From an uncultured Erythrobacter sp. (GTDB lineage Bacteria > Pseudomonadota > Alphaproteobacteria > Sphingomonadales > Sphingomonadaceae), in NCBI GenBank assembly GCA_947501005.1, contig CANMTU010000001.1, positions 830,501-894,500 on the forward strand: DNA of 64,000 nt, in the 5' to 3' direction. Made by a program: the position numbers and the translations under genes. How positions within the stretch are numbered: position 1 is the first letter of the stretch; each line of letters opens with the position of its first letter. This document shows positions 25,024 through 34,501 of this stretch, piece by piece. The notes under the pieces were generated by a model, which saw nothing but the letters and a program-made list of their open reading frames with translations, did not search any database and was not told where the DNA came from.

Positions 25024-25947
25024 ATGGCTGCATTCACTGCCGCTGACGTAAAGGCCCTGCGCGAGAAGACCGGCGCGGGCATGATGGACGCCAAGAAGGC
25101 GCTCGAAGGTTCGAACGGCGATATCGAGGCTGCGGTCGACGCACTGCGCGCCAAGGGTCTCGCCACCGCCCAGAAGAAGTCGAGCCGCACCGCCGCCGAA
25201 GGTCTCGTCGGCCTCGCCGTCGAAGGCACCAAGGGCGTGGCCGTCGAAGTGAACTCGGAAACCGATTTCGTCGCCAAGAACGACCGGTTCCAGGATTTCG
25301 TCCGCAAGGTCACGCAAACGGCGCTCAACACGGGCGACGATGTCGAGGCGCTGAAGAACGCCGACTACCCCGAAGGCGGCAGCGTGTCCGACAAGCTGAC
25401 CGACAATGTGGCGACCATCGGCGAGAACCAGCAGATTCGCCGGATCAAGACCGTTTCGGTCAAGAATGGCGCGATCGTGCCCTACATGCACAATGCCGTG
25501 GCCCCCGATCTCGGCAAGATCGGCGTGCTCGTCGCGCTCGAGAGCGAAGGCGATACCGCAAAGCTTGAAGAACTGGGCAAGAAGCTCGGCATGCACATCG
25601 CCGCCGCCTTCCCGCAGGCGCTCACCGCCGAAGGCCTCGATGCCGACGTGATCGAGCGCGAGCGGGCGATCGCACGCGAGAAGGCCGCCGAAAGCGGCAA
25701 GCCCGAAAACGTGCAGGAAAAGATGGTCGAAGGCGCGGTCGGCAAATACGCCAAGGAAAACGCGCTGCTTAGCCAGGTCTACGTGATCGACAACAAGACG
25801 CCGATCGCACAAGTGGTCGAGCAGGCGGGCAAGGATATCGGCGCGAAGGTCGAACTGGTGGACTATGTCCGCTTCCAGCTCGGCGAAGGCATCGAGAAGG
25901 AAGAGAGCGACTTCGCCGCCGAAGTCGCGGCCACGCGCGGCGCCTGA
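25024..25947 (+). CDS. tsf: Translation elongation factor Ts
   Basis: Guanine nucleotide exchange factor for EF-Tu (307 residues). The N-terminal UBA-like domain reads [21 protein letters not shown], and the core contains [16 protein letters not shown], the two EF-Ts signature patterns. ATG 25024 is preferred to ATG 25021 because AAGGA lies 7 nt upstream of it. It is cotranscribed with rpsB through a structured spacer. A GC-rich hairpin follows the stop. Confidence 0.97.
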   Translation: MAAFTAADVKALREKTGAGMMDAKKALEGSNGDIEAAVDALRAKGLATAQKKSSRTAAEGLVGLAVEGTKGVAVEVNSETDFVAKNDRFQDFVRKVTQTALNTGDDVEALKNADYPEGGSVSDKLTDNVATIGENQQIRRIKTVSVKNGAIVPYMHNAVAPDLGKIGVLVALESEGDTAKLEELGKKLGMHIAAAFPQALTAEGLDADVIERERAIAREKAAESGKPENVQEKMVEGAVGKYAKENALLSQVYVIDNKTPIAQVVEQAGKDIGAKVELVDYVRFQLGEGIEKEESDFAAEVAATRGA

Positions 25948-25973
25948 GGGCGATCCTCTCCAACCTTATCAGG

Positions 25974-26006
25974 GGCCGCCGGACCCAGGTTCGGCGGCCG
26001 CTTTCG
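25974..26006 (+). terminator. Likely terminator after tsf
   Basis: GGCCGCCG/CGGCGGCC is an 8-bp GC stem with a 10-nt loop followed by a modest T-rich stretch. It lies 27 nt after the tsf stop. Confidence 0.55.
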
Positions 26007-26215
26007 TTTGCGGCAGGAGAATGATCAGCCAGATCCCGGAAGGGGCAAAAGCGTAAACCAGTTGCCTGACGCCCGATCCGACTCGGACAATCCTGGTATC
26101 CGACCTCTCGTGCACCGGGTCGTCTTGCCCGATGCATCGACCAAATCCGTCCGGCAATCCTCGGAACATCGAACCGCGCGCCTCATTGCGCAAAGGTACG
26201 ATACGGAGATAGCTG

Positions 26216-26455
26216 ATGACCCGATTGCCAATTCTTGCCGCCATTCCCCTGGCCCTGTCCCTTACCGCCTGCGGCGAACCGCTCGACGGGGGTGATACCG
26301 TCGAGATCGAGGAGGGTGCGACGGTCACGGGTGAGCAGGGCTCCAGCCCAACGGGCGTGAACCCCGCCGAAGACGGAATGCTGCAGACCGAGCCGGAAAG
26401 CGTCGCCACCGAATCGCCCGCACCGATGGAAGGCGAAGCCGCGACCGAATATTAA
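26216..26455 (+). CDS. Small acidic lipoprotein
   Basis: A 79-residue predicted lipoprotein. A signal sequence with hydrophobic core LAAIPLALSL ends in the lipobox LTAC, so Cys19 would be lipidated. The mature part is short, acidic and low-complexity (Glu/Thr/Pro/Gly-rich) with no recognisable domain. It is preceded by GGAG at suitable spacing. It is similar in design to the lipoprotein at 56321. Function unknown; possibly an envelope spacer or a stress lipoprotein. Confidence 0.75.
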   Translation: MTRLPILAAIPLALSLTACGEPLDGGDTVEIEEGATVTGEQGSSPTGVNPAEDGMLQTEPESVATESPAPMEGEAATEY

Positions 26456-26593
26456 GTCGCACCTTGGTGCGGCGAACACGGGGCAGGGGCGGGTCGGGGC
26501 CATGCGGTGCCGGCGCGCCCTTTCCCTTTGCACGACAAACCCTTCGCCGCTAAGCAGCCGCCACCCCTCGACCTGCCTGGATTCCGTCTCCTC

Positions 26594-27319
26594 ATGACCC
26601 TCCCCAAGATGAACCGCGTCCTCCTGAAATTGTCGGGCGAGGTGTTGATGGGGGATCAGCCGTTCGGGATCGACCCGGCCTTCGTCAACGAACTGGCGCA
26701 GGAGGTGAAGACGGCAAAGGAAACGGGGCTGGAGATCTGCCTCGTCATCGGCGGCGGCAACATCTTTCGCGGCATGGCCGGCGCGGCGCAGGGGATGGAC
26801 CGTGCGCAAGCCGATTACATGGGCATGCTGGCGACGGTGAAGAACGCGCTGGCCATGCAGAGCGCGCTCGAACAGATCGGCGTGCCGACCCGGGTACAGT
26901 CCGCCATCCAGATGGACCAGGTGTGCGAACCGGTCATTCGCCGGCGAGCCGAACGACATCTCGAGAAGGGCCGGATCGTGATCTTTGCCGCAGGTGTCGG
27001 CGCGCCTTATTTCACCACCGATACCGGCGCGGCGCTGCGCGCGGCGGAAATGAAATGCGACGTCCTGCTCAAGGGCACCAGCGTCGACGGCGTGTATGAC
27101 AGCGATCCCAAGAAGAACGCGGATGCGAAACGTTTCGAATCCGTGACATACGACCGTGTCCTTGCCGACAATCTCAAGGTGATGGATGCCACCGCCGTGG
27201 CGCTGTGCCGCGATAACGCCATTCCGATCCTCGTCTTCTCGATCCGCGAGAAGGGCAATCTTGCCCGGGTGCTTGCGGGCAAGGGCATTCAGACGATAGT
27301 GCAGAACGAAACGAATTGA
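26594..27319 (+). CDS. pyrH: Uridylate kinase
   Basis: Hexameric bacterial UMP kinase (241 residues) of the amino acid kinase family, making UDP for RNA and cell-wall precursors. Motifs seen: [13 protein letters not shown] at the N-terminus, [11 protein letters not shown] near residue 50, [11 protein letters not shown]-type loop ([16 protein letters not shown]) and [13 protein letters not shown]. Start ATG 26594 or 26609 (MNRVLL) are both possible; neither has a clear ribosome site. It is followed by frr after 13 nt, as in most bacteria. Confidence 0.96.
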   Translation: MTLPKMNRVLLKLSGEVLMGDQPFGIDPAFVNELAQEVKTAKETGLEICLVIGGGNIFRGMAGAAQGMDRAQADYMGMLATVKNALAMQSALEQIGVPTRVQSAIQMDQVCEPVIRRRAERHLEKGRIVIFAAGVGAPYFTTDTGAALRAAEMKCDVLLKGTSVDGVYDSDPKKNADAKRFESVTYDRVLADNLKVMDATAVALCRDNAIPILVFSIREKGNLARVLAGKGIQTIVQNETN

Positions 27320-27332
27320 GAGGGAGCCGATC

Positions 27333-27890
27333 ATGGCGAAATACGACAAGGCCGATATCGAGCGGCGGATGAACGGGGCGGTCGAAAGCCTCAAGAGCGA
27401 TCTTTCGGGTCTGCGCACGGGCCGCGCCAACACCAGTCTGCTCGATCCCGTCGCGGTCGAGGTCTATGGCGCGATGATGCCGCTCAACCAGGTGGCGACC
27501 GTCTCGGCGCCGGAACCGCGCATGCTCAGCGTGCAGGTGTGGGACAAGGCGAATGTCAGCGCGGTCGAACGGGGCATCGCCAAGGCCAATCTCGGCCTCA
27601 ATCCCATTCAGGACGGGCAGACCATCCGCCTGCCCATGCCCGACCTCACGCAGGACCGGCGCAAGGATCTTGCCAAGCTCGCCGGAGAGTATGGCGAGAA
27701 GGGCAAGATCGCCATTCGCAACGTCCGGCGCGACGGGATGGAGGCGCTGAAGGACGACGAGAAGGCCAAGGACATTTCCGAGGACGATCGCAAGCGCTCC
27801 GAGGACGAGGTCCAGAAGCTGACCGACAAATACGTGGCCGAAACCGATACGGCGGTGGAAAAGAAGGTTCAGGAAATCCTCACCCAGTGA
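27333..27890 (+). CDS. frr: Ribosome recycling factor
   Basis: RRF (185 residues) splits post-termination ribosomes with EF-G. It shows LKSDLSGLRTGRANTSLLDPVAVEVYG at the N-terminus, the LSVQVWDKANVSAVERGI strand region and the RKDLAKLAGEYGEKGKIAIRNVRRDG helix, all characteristic. An AGGGAG ribosome site precedes the ATG. It lies in the pyrH-frr-uppS-cdsA series. Confidence 0.98.
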   Translation: MAKYDKADIERRMNGAVESLKSDLSGLRTGRANTSLLDPVAVEVYGAMMPLNQVATVSAPEPRMLSVQVWDKANVSAVERGIAKANLGLNPIQDGQTIRLPMPDLTQDRRKDLAKLAGEYGEKGKIAIRNVRRDGMEALKDDEKAKDISEDDRKRSEDEVQKLTDKYVAETDTAVEKKVQEILTQ

Positions 27891-27893
27891 GGC

Positions 27894-28601
27894 GTGCCGC
27901 AATTCCCACGAATGGCAGAGCCAATGGCCGAAGGTAGGGCCCGCCACGTCGCCATCATCATGGACGGCAACGGACGCTGGGCGAAGAAACGTCATCTGCC
28001 CCGGGTGATGGGGCATCGCAAGGGCGTCGAGGCGGTGCGGGCGCTGGTGCGGTCGCTCCAGTCGATCGATCTCGAATGCCTCACCCTCTACGCCTTCAGC
28101 TCGGAAAACTGGAAGCGGCCGGAGGACGAGGTCGACGACCTGATGGAGCTGATGCGGCGGTTCATCAAATCCGACCTTCCCGAATTCATCGAACACAATG
28201 TCCGCCTGAAGATTATCGGGGACTGGCAGTCGCTTGCCCCCGATATCGTCGAAATGCTCGAAGATGCGCTGCGCAGGACCGAGAACGGCACCCGAACCCT
28301 GGCGGTCGCGTTGAATTACGGTGCGCAGGCGGAGATCGTCGCGGCGGCCCGGGCGGCGGCGGCCGGCGGCGAGATCACCGAGCGCAGCCTTGCCCAGCAC
28401 CTCTACACCGCCGACCTGCCGCCGCTCGACCTGCTGGTCCGTACCAGCGGCGAGGTACGGCTGTCGAACTTCCTGCTGTGGCAGGCGGCCTATGCCGAGA
28501 TGCTGTTCACTGAAGTTCTGTGGCCGGATTACACGCCCGATCACCTGAGAGAGGCGCTCGACCATTTCTCGCGGCGGGAGCGGCGCTTTGGCGGACGATG
28601 A
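27894..28601 (+). CDS. uppS: Isoprenyl transferase (undecaprenyl diphosphate synthase)
   Basis: Cis-prenyltransferase (up to 235 residues) producing the undecaprenyl carrier used for peptidoglycan and surface glycans. The family signatures are HVAIIMDGNGRWAKKRHLPR, with the Mg-binding Asp, LTLYAFSSENWKRP, and the C-terminal LVRTSGEVRLSNFLLWQ. The start is uncertain: GTG 27894, ATG 27912 or ATG 27924 all precede the conserved core. It overlaps cdsA by 14 nt. Confidence 0.96.
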   Translation: MPQFPRMAEPMAEGRARHVAIIMDGNGRWAKKRHLPRVMGHRKGVEAVRALVRSLQSIDLECLTLYAFSSENWKRPEDEVDDLMELMRRFIKSDLPEFIEHNVRLKIIGDWQSLAPDIVEMLEDALRRTENGTRTLAVALNYGAQAEIVAAARAAAAGGEITERSLAQHLYTADLPPLDLLVRTSGEVRLSNFLLWQAAYAEMLFTEVLWPDYTPDHLREALDHFSRRERRFGGR

Positions 28602-29337
28602 GGCAGATGCCCCGCCGCGTAAGCGCGACCGGCTGAAGGAACGGGCCAAACGTTACGTCCGCGTTCCGTTTGCCGTCCGCACCTCCGACCTGCCCAAGCG
28701 GGTCGCCTCGGCCCTGGTGATGCTGGCCATTGCCGGTGCGGCCCTGTGGGCTGGCGGGATATGGCTGCGGGGGCTGATCGTCCTCGTCGCCCTGGGAACC
28801 TATGCCGAGTTCGCCCGGCTGATCTGGCGCGCGACGGCAAACGCCGTGTGGCGGATCGCCGGTCTTGCCGCGGGGCTGATCTATATCGGCGTGGCCGGCC
28901 TGTTCCTGACCGCTTTTCCGCTTCCCGTGATCGCGGGCGTCGTGGGTGCGGTGATCTTCGTCGACAGTTTCGCCTACGGCTTCGGGCGCACGCTCGGCGG
29001 GCCGAAGATTGCCCCCCGGGTCAGCCCGTCGAAGACCTGGGCGGGCCTTCTTGGCGGGATCGTCGGGGCAAGCCTGTGGGCCTTCATCTGGCTGAACTGG
29101 CTGGCGTTTCCTCCGGGGATCGGTGTTACGGTGCCCGTCTTTCCGTTGATCGCGGTCGGGGCGATCGTCGCCGTCGCCGCGCAGTCGGGCGATTTTTTCG
29201 AAAGCTGGCTCAAACGCAAGGCCCACATGAAGGACAGTTCCAATCTCATTCCCGGCCATGGCGGCATTTTCGACCGGACCGACGGGCTTATCCCGGTAAT
29301 CCTTCTTGCCGGCCTGTTCGTGGCCTTGCCGGCATGA
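28588..29337 (+). CDS. cdsA: Phosphatidate cytidylyltransferase
   Basis: Integral membrane enzyme (249 residues) making CDP-diacylglycerol, the precursor for PssA and PgsA, both encoded in this window. A basic soluble N-terminus of about 35 residues precedes multiple hydrophobic segments. The C-terminal CDS signature reads KRKAHMKDSSNLIPGHGGIFDRTDG. The start is TTG 28588, supported by GGGAG 7 nt upstream and overlap with uppS. Its stop overlaps the dxr ATG. Confidence 0.95.
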   Translation: MADDEADAPPRKRDRLKERAKRYVRVPFAVRTSDLPKRVASALVMLAIAGAALWAGGIWLRGLIVLVALGTYAEFARLIWRATANAVWRIAGLAAGLIYIGVAGLFLTAFPLPVIAGVVGAVIFVDSFAYGFGRTLGGPKIAPRVSPSKTWAGLLGGIVGASLWAFIWLNWLAFPPGIGVTVPVFPLIAVGAIVAVAAQSGDFFESWLKRKAHMKDSSNLIPGHGGIFDRTDGLIPVILLAGLFVALPA

Positions 29338-30485
29338 GCCGGAGCATCACCATTCTGGGCGCGACGGGTTCGGTCGGCAGTTCGACGCTCGATCTCGTCC
29401 GCCGCAACCGCGATGCCTGGCAGGTTCGCGCACTGACCGCGAACACCGACGTGGAGGGGTTGGCAAGCCTGGCGCGCGAGTTCGGGGCGGAATTGGCCGT
29501 GATCGCGGAGGACACACGCCTCGCCGATCTGCAACAGGCATTGGCGGGCAGCGGGATCGAGGCGGCCGCCGGCAGGGCGGCGCTGTGCGAAGCCGCGGCC
29601 CGCCCTGCCGACATCACGATGGCCGCGATCGTCGGCTGCGCCGGCCTCGGCCCCGTCATGGCCGCGATCGAGCGCGGCGGCACGGTTGCCCTCGCCAACA
29701 AGGAGGCGCTGGTCTCGGCTGGCGAGGTGATGACGGCGGCGGTCGAGAAGCATGGCGCCACGCTGCTCCCCGTCGATTCGGAGCATAATGCGATCTTCCA
29801 GTGCCTCGAAGGCGGGCGGATCGAGGATGTGCGCTGGATCACCCTCACGGCGAGCGGCGGGCCGCTGCGTACGGTCGCTGATCTGTCCGCCGTCACGCCT
29901 GCCCAAGCGGTCGCCCATCCCAATTGGGACATGGGCGCCAAGATCAGCGTCGACAGTGCGACGATGTTCAACAAGGGCCTCGAACTGATCGAGGCGCATC
30001 ACCTGTTCCCGGTCGGCCTCGACAGGATTCGCATCGTTGTGCATCCGCAAAGCGTCATTCATTCGATGGTGGAGTATCGCGACGGATCGACACTGGCGCA
30101 ACTCGGGCCATCCGACATGCGCGTGCCGATCGCCTCGTGCCTCGCCTGGCCGGAACGGATGGAGACGCCATGCGCCCCGCTCGACCTGCCGAAATTGGGC
30201 GAACTCAGCTTCTTCGAACCGGACGAGGGGCGCTTTCCCGCCACCCGGCTGGCGCGCGAGGCGGCGGCGGAGGGCGGGGCGGCCCCGGCAGTCCTCAACG
30301 CCGCCAACGAGGTCGCGGTGGCGGCGTTTCTGGCAGGCAACCTGCCGTTCACCCGTATCGCGGTACTGGTGGAAGACGTGCTGACCCGCGGCAACCGGCC
30401 GCCGGCGCCCCAATCGCTCGACGACGTGCTGCAGATCGATGCGGCGGCGCGGCGCCGGGCCGCGGAATACCTGGAGACCGCCTGA
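29334..30485 (+). CDS. dxr: 1-deoxy-D-xylulose 5-phosphate reductoisomerase
   Basis: MEP-pathway enzyme (383 residues) converting DXP to MEP with NADPH, the committed step of isoprenoid synthesis. The N-terminal Rossmann motif is ILGATGSVGSSTLDL; ALANKEALVSAGE and LPVDSEHNAIFQCLEG carry metal and substrate ligands; SVDSATMFNKGLELIEAHHLF follows. The start ATG overlaps the cdsA stop (ATGA). It lies upstream of rseP, in the conserved series. Confidence 0.97.
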   Translation: MSRSITILGATGSVGSSTLDLVRRNRDAWQVRALTANTDVEGLASLAREFGAELAVIAEDTRLADLQQALAGSGIEAAAGRAALCEAAARPADITMAAIVGCAGLGPVMAAIERGGTVALANKEALVSAGEVMTAAVEKHGATLLPVDSEHNAIFQCLEGGRIEDVRWITLTASGGPLRTVADLSAVTPAQAVAHPNWDMGAKISVDSATMFNKGLELIEAHHLFPVGLDRIRIVVHPQSVIHSMVEYRDGSTLAQLGPSDMRVPIASCLAWPERMETPCAPLDLPKLGELSFFEPDEGRFPATRLAREAAAEGGAAPAVLNAANEVAVAAFLAGNLPFTRIAVLVEDVLTRGNRPPAPQSLDDVLQIDAAARRRAAEYLETA

Positions 30486-31604
30486 GTGGACGGATCGATA
30501 CCCTGGTGGATGTACATTCTCGGCTTCCCGCTGCTGCTGGGGCCGCTGGTGACCCTGCACGAGCTTGGCCATTATCTCGTCGGCCGGTGGTTCGGCGTCC
30601 ATGCGGAGGCGTTCTCGGTCGGATTCGGCAAGGAACTCGCCGGGTTCACCGACAAGCGCGGTACCCGCTGGAAGCTGAGCGCGCTGCCGCTCGGCGGTTA
30701 CGTCCAGTTCAAGGGCGACATGAACCCCGCCAGCATTCCCGACAAGGCCGAGATCGCCGCCGTTCCGCCGGAAGAGCGCGCGGGCAATTTTCACCATGCC
30801 GCCCTCGGCAAGCGGGCGCTGATCGTCGCCGCCGGGCCGGCGATGAACATCCTGATCGCGGTCGGCATTTTCGCCGCGTTCTTCATGGCTTTCGGCCGGC
30901 CGGTCGCGCCGCCGGTCATCGGCGGATTTGCGGAACGATCGGTCGCCCGGGCGGCCGGGCTGGAGGTCGACGACCGGATCGTTGCCATCGACGGCGCGCC
31001 GATCGACGATTTCACCCAGATCCGCGATCGCGTGGCTCTTTATCCCGGCAAGCCGATGACCGTGTCGGTCGAGCGGGATGGCAACCGGCAGGCGTTCGAT
31101 CTGGTGACGCAGGATTTTACCTTCACCGACGAGCATGGGAACACCGGCAGGATCGGCCTGCTGGGTATTCTCGGCGCGGCACCCGATTTCGAACCGGTCG
31201 GTCCGCTCCGCGCGGTCGGGCTGGCCGCCACGGAAAACCTGCGCATCGTGGGCATGATGATCGAAGGCGTGCGCCAGGTCGTGGTCGGCGACCGTTCGGT
31301 TCAGGAGCTTGGCGGGCCGGTCAAGATCGCCAAGTTCTCGGGCGAGAAACTGTCGCAGGGGCCGCTGCCTTTCATCGAGTTCGTGGCCCTGATTTCGCTT
31401 AACTTGGCATTCATCAATCTGCTGCCAATTCCCGCCCTCGACGGTGGGCACCTGGCCTTCTACGCGGCCGAAGCGGTCCGCCGGAAGCCGCTTGGCGCAC
31501 GCAGTACGGAGATCGCCTACAGGGCGGGCGTCGCGCTCGTTCTGGCCCTGATGGTCTTCGTCACGATAAACGATCTGGTGACGCTTCCCGGCATCGGGAA
31601 CTAA
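30486..31604 (+). CDS. rseP: RIP metalloprotease RseP
   Basis: Site-2 protease of the inner membrane (372 residues) that cleaves transmembrane anti-sigma factors and remnant signal peptides. The zinc site HELGHYLVGRWFG is in the first membrane helix (about residue 23), one central PDZ domain is recognisable (ARAAGLEVDDRIVAIDGAPI), and the C-terminal LNLLPIPALDGGHL carries the third ligand region. The start GTG directly follows the dxr stop with no spacer. It precedes bamA, as in most Proteobacteria. Confidence 0.96.
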   Translation: MDGSIPWWMYILGFPLLLGPLVTLHELGHYLVGRWFGVHAEAFSVGFGKELAGFTDKRGTRWKLSALPLGGYVQFKGDMNPASIPDKAEIAAVPPEERAGNFHHAALGKRALIVAAGPAMNILIAVGIFAAFFMAFGRPVAPPVIGGFAERSVARAAGLEVDDRIVAIDGAPIDDFTQIRDRVALYPGKPMTVSVERDGNRQAFDLVTQDFTFTDEHGNTGRIGLLGILGAAPDFEPVGPLRAVGLAATENLRIVGMMIEGVRQVVVGDRSVQELGGPVKIAKFSGEKLSQGPLPFIEFVALISLNLAFINLLPIPALDGGHLAFYAAEAVRRKPLGARSTEIAYRAGVALVLALMVFVTINDLVTLPGIGN

Positions 31605-31762
31605 CCGGGGATAGATTTGAAGGGGCCGGACTGGGGCGGCCGCTTTGCTTGATTGGACGGCTCGCTTCGTGCAGGGGGCGCGCGAACCGCTCCGCCAGCG
31701 GTTTTGCCGAATGGAACCTGCCGGACCGGCATAGAAACGAAGTGGACGGGATCTCCTTGTCG

Positions 31763-34501
31763 ATGAACCGATTTGCGACTGCCGCGAAGCGCGATAGCAT
31801 CCGCCTCACGCGGCTGATGACAGGTCTGCTGGCAGGATCGGCGCTGGCCGGCCTCGGCGCACCCGCCTTTGCCCAGAGCACCGACGTGCCCGCAGGCACC
31901 CAGGCCGCCGGCGCGCAGCAGGCGCAAACCGTCGGCGTCGCGCCGACGACGGCGGAGCCGCAGGGCGACGTGGTGCGGTCCATCGCCGTATCGGGTGCCC
32001 AGCGGCTCGAGGCGCAGACGATCCTGTCCTACATCCAGCTGCGCCCCGGCGACCGGTGGAGCGCGGCCGTGGGCGACCAGGTCCTCAAGGATCTCGCCGC
32101 GACCGAGCTGTTCTCGGATTACAACGTCGCCAACGAGGGCGGCAACGTCGTCATCACCGTGGTCGAGAACCCGGTGATCAACCGCATCATCCTCGAAGGC
32201 AACGACCGGATCAAGAACGACAAGATCCTGCCCGAAATCAAGCTGGCGCCGCGGCAGATCTTCACCCGGTCCAAGGTTCGGGCCGACGTTTCCCGCATCA
32301 TCGAACTGTACAAGCGGCAGGGCCGCTTCGCCGCGACGGTGGAACCCAAATCGGTCCAGCTCAGCCAGAACCGCGTCGATGTCGTGTTCGAGATCAACGA
32401 AGGGCCGAAATCCAAGGTCCGTCAGATCAACATCATCGGCAACGAGAAATTCTCCGACGGCGATCTGCGCGACGAGATGGTCACCAAGCAGACCGGCGGC
32501 CTGCTGAGCTTCCTCAGCTCGAACACGAGCTACGATCCGGATCGGCTCGCCTTCGACCAGCAGCAGCTGCGCACCTTCTACCTCACCGAAGGCTATGCCG
32601 ATTTCCGCGTTGTCTCCGCCGTCGCCGAACTGACGCCGGACCGCGAGGATTTCATCATCACCTACGTGGTCGAGGAAGGCGAGCGGTACAAGTTCGGCGA
32701 CGTCCAGGTCGAAAGCCAGCTGCGCGATTTCGACAGCGCGGCGATGACGCAGCGCCTGCCGATGAAATCAGGCGACTGGTACAATGCCAAGACGGTGGAA
32801 AACACGGTCGAGCAGATCACCGAACTGGCCGGCACGTTCGGCTACGCCTTCGCCGACGTCTCGCCCAATTTCACCCGCAACCCCGACACCAAGACGATGG
32901 ACGTCACCTTCGTCATCCGCGAGGCACCGCGCGTTTATGTCGAGCGGATCGACGTGAACGGCAACACGCTGACGCAGGACAAGGTCATCCGCCGCGAATT
33001 CCGCGTGGCCGAGGGCGATGCGTTCAACAGCTTGGCGATCAAGCGGTCGGAAGCGCGGATCAAGTCGCTCGGCTTCTTCCAGGAAAACTTCGAGGTCACT
33101 CAGGTCGAAGGCAGCGCCCCCGACCGCGTCGTACTCGAGGCGAATGTCGAGGAGCAGCCGACCGGCGAACTGCAATTGTCGGCCGGCTTCTCGTCGCTGG
33201 AAAGCTTCATTCTCGCAGGCTCGATCCGGCAGCGCAATTTCCGCGGCCGTGGGCAGACGATCGGGCTCAGCCTCAATTACTCGCGCTATTCCAAGCAGGC
33301 GCAGGTGAGCTTTTCCGAACCCTATCTGTTCGACCGCAACATCTCGCTCGGCGCGGATGTCTATTATCGCCAGTTCGACAACGACTATTTCGATCGCGGG
33401 CAAAGCACCTATGCGCAATCGACCATCGGCGGGTCCGTCCGCGCCGGTGTGCCGCTCAGCGAATACATGTCGCTCATCGCGACCTACACGTTGAATTACG
33501 ACGAGGTCACGCTCGGTTCGCAATTCTTCGCCGACCGGGATGGTGACGGCGTCGCGACCTGCGATCCGCTCTTCGCCAGCCGCTATCTGTGCGAGGCGAT
33601 CGGCGAGCGTCTGAGCTCGATTTTCGGGCTGACCCTTAATTACAACAATCTCGACAGCGGTTTCCGTCCGACCCGGGGCGAATCCTTCTCGCTGACGGGT
33701 GAGATCGCCGGGCTGGGGGGCGACGTGAAATACGGGCGCCTGCGCGGACGCGGCGCCAAATACATGAATCTGGGCTCCAACTTCATCCTTTCCTTCACGG
33801 CGGAAGGTGGCTGGATCCGCGCTCTGGAGAACGACGCGGCACCCGGCTTCGACGACGTCCGCCTGAACGACCGGTTCTTCCTCGGCGAACCGCAATTCCG
33901 CGGCTTCGATATTCGCGGGGTCGGCCCGCGCATCGTGCGGCTGGCCTATCTCGATAACGACGCGGACCCCGCCACGCCGCCCGTTCTGCAGACGCTGGAA
34001 GAATTCCGCGAAAACAATAACGGGCGCAATTCCCTGGACAACGCGCTGGGCGGCAAGGCCTATTATCTGGGTCGGGCGGAGCTTGAAATACCGCTCGGCT
34101 CCGGCGCGCAGGAACTCGGCCTGCGGCCTTCGGTATGGGTGGACGTGGGATCGCTGTTCTCGGTGGAGCAGCCGGTGCTGCAGGATTATCCCACTGGCTT
34201 GCAGGCGCGAAACCAAGCTGGCGAACTGCTGTACCTCCAGCCGCAGGCAAATGCGGCCCCGTTGACGGTGACCACTCCGACGGCACCGGACGGCACCGCC
34301 TATGCGCCCGCGATCATTCCGAATACGAACTTCCGCGAGGTCTTCTACGGCGACAGTCCGAGCCCTCGCATATCGGTTGGCGTGGGCGTCAACTGGAACT
34401 CGCCCTTCGGTCCGTTCAGGATCGATGTATCTCACGTACTCAAGAAGCAGGAAGGCGACGATACGAAGACCTTCTCCTTCAATGTAGGAACGCAATTCTG
34501 A
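31763..34501 (+). CDS. bamA: Outer membrane protein assembly factor BamA
   Basis: Central beta-barrel of the BAM complex (912 residues). A signal peptide ends APAFAQ near residue 38, a Gln/Thr/Ala-rich spacer follows, then five POTRA repeats (about 75-450) and the C-terminal Omp85 barrel. The barrel contains the VRGF/IRGF-type loop as FRGFDIRGVGPR and ends in a typical aromatic C-terminus, TFSFNVGTQF. The 900+ length is due to loop insertions in the barrel. Start ATG 31763 is chosen from the signal peptide. The stop overlaps the ompH start (TGATG). Confidence 0.96.
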   Translation: MNRFATAAKRDSIRLTRLMTGLLAGSALAGLGAPAFAQSTDVPAGTQAAGAQQAQTVGVAPTTAEPQGDVVRSIAVSGAQRLEAQTILSYIQLRPGDRWSAAVGDQVLKDLAATELFSDYNVANEGGNVVITVVENPVINRIILEGNDRIKNDKILPEIKLAPRQIFTRSKVRADVSRIIELYKRQGRFAATVEPKSVQLSQNRVDVVFEINEGPKSKVRQINIIGNEKFSDGDLRDEMVTKQTGGLLSFLSSNTSYDPDRLAFDQQQLRTFYLTEGYADFRVVSAVAELTPDREDFIITYVVEEGERYKFGDVQVESQLRDFDSAAMTQRLPMKSGDWYNAKTVENTVEQITELAGTFGYAFADVSPNFTRNPDTKTMDVTFVIREAPRVYVERIDVNGNTLTQDKVIRREFRVAEGDAFNSLAIKRSEARIKSLGFFQENFEVTQVEGSAPDRVVLEANVEEQPTGELQLSAGFSSLESFILAGSIRQRNFRGRGQTIGLSLNYSRYSKQAQVSFSEPYLFDRNISLGADVYYRQFDNDYFDRGQSTYAQSTIGGSVRAGVPLSEYMSLIATYTLNYDEVTLGSQFFADRDGDGVATCDPLFASRYLCEAIGERLSSIFGLTLNYNNLDSGFRPTRGESFSLTGEIAGLGGDVKYGRLRGRGAKYMNLGSNFILSFTAEGGWIRALENDAAPGFDDVRLNDRFFLGEPQFRGFDIRGVGPRIVRLAYLDNDADPATPPVLQTLEEFRENNNGRNSLDNALGGKAYYLGRAELEIPLGSGAQELGLRPSVWVDVGSLFSVEQPVLQDYPTGLQARNQAGELLYLQPQANAAPLTVTTPTAPDGTAYAPAIIPNTNFREVFYGDSPSPRISVGVGVNWNSPFGPFRIDVSHVLKKQEGDDTKTFSFNVGTQF

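Noticed and set aside
28974-31451. 825-residue minus-strand ORF
   Set aside because: Antisense to cdsA, dxr and rseP, Arg/His/Asp-rich, with no domain; a typical shadow in a high-GC genome.
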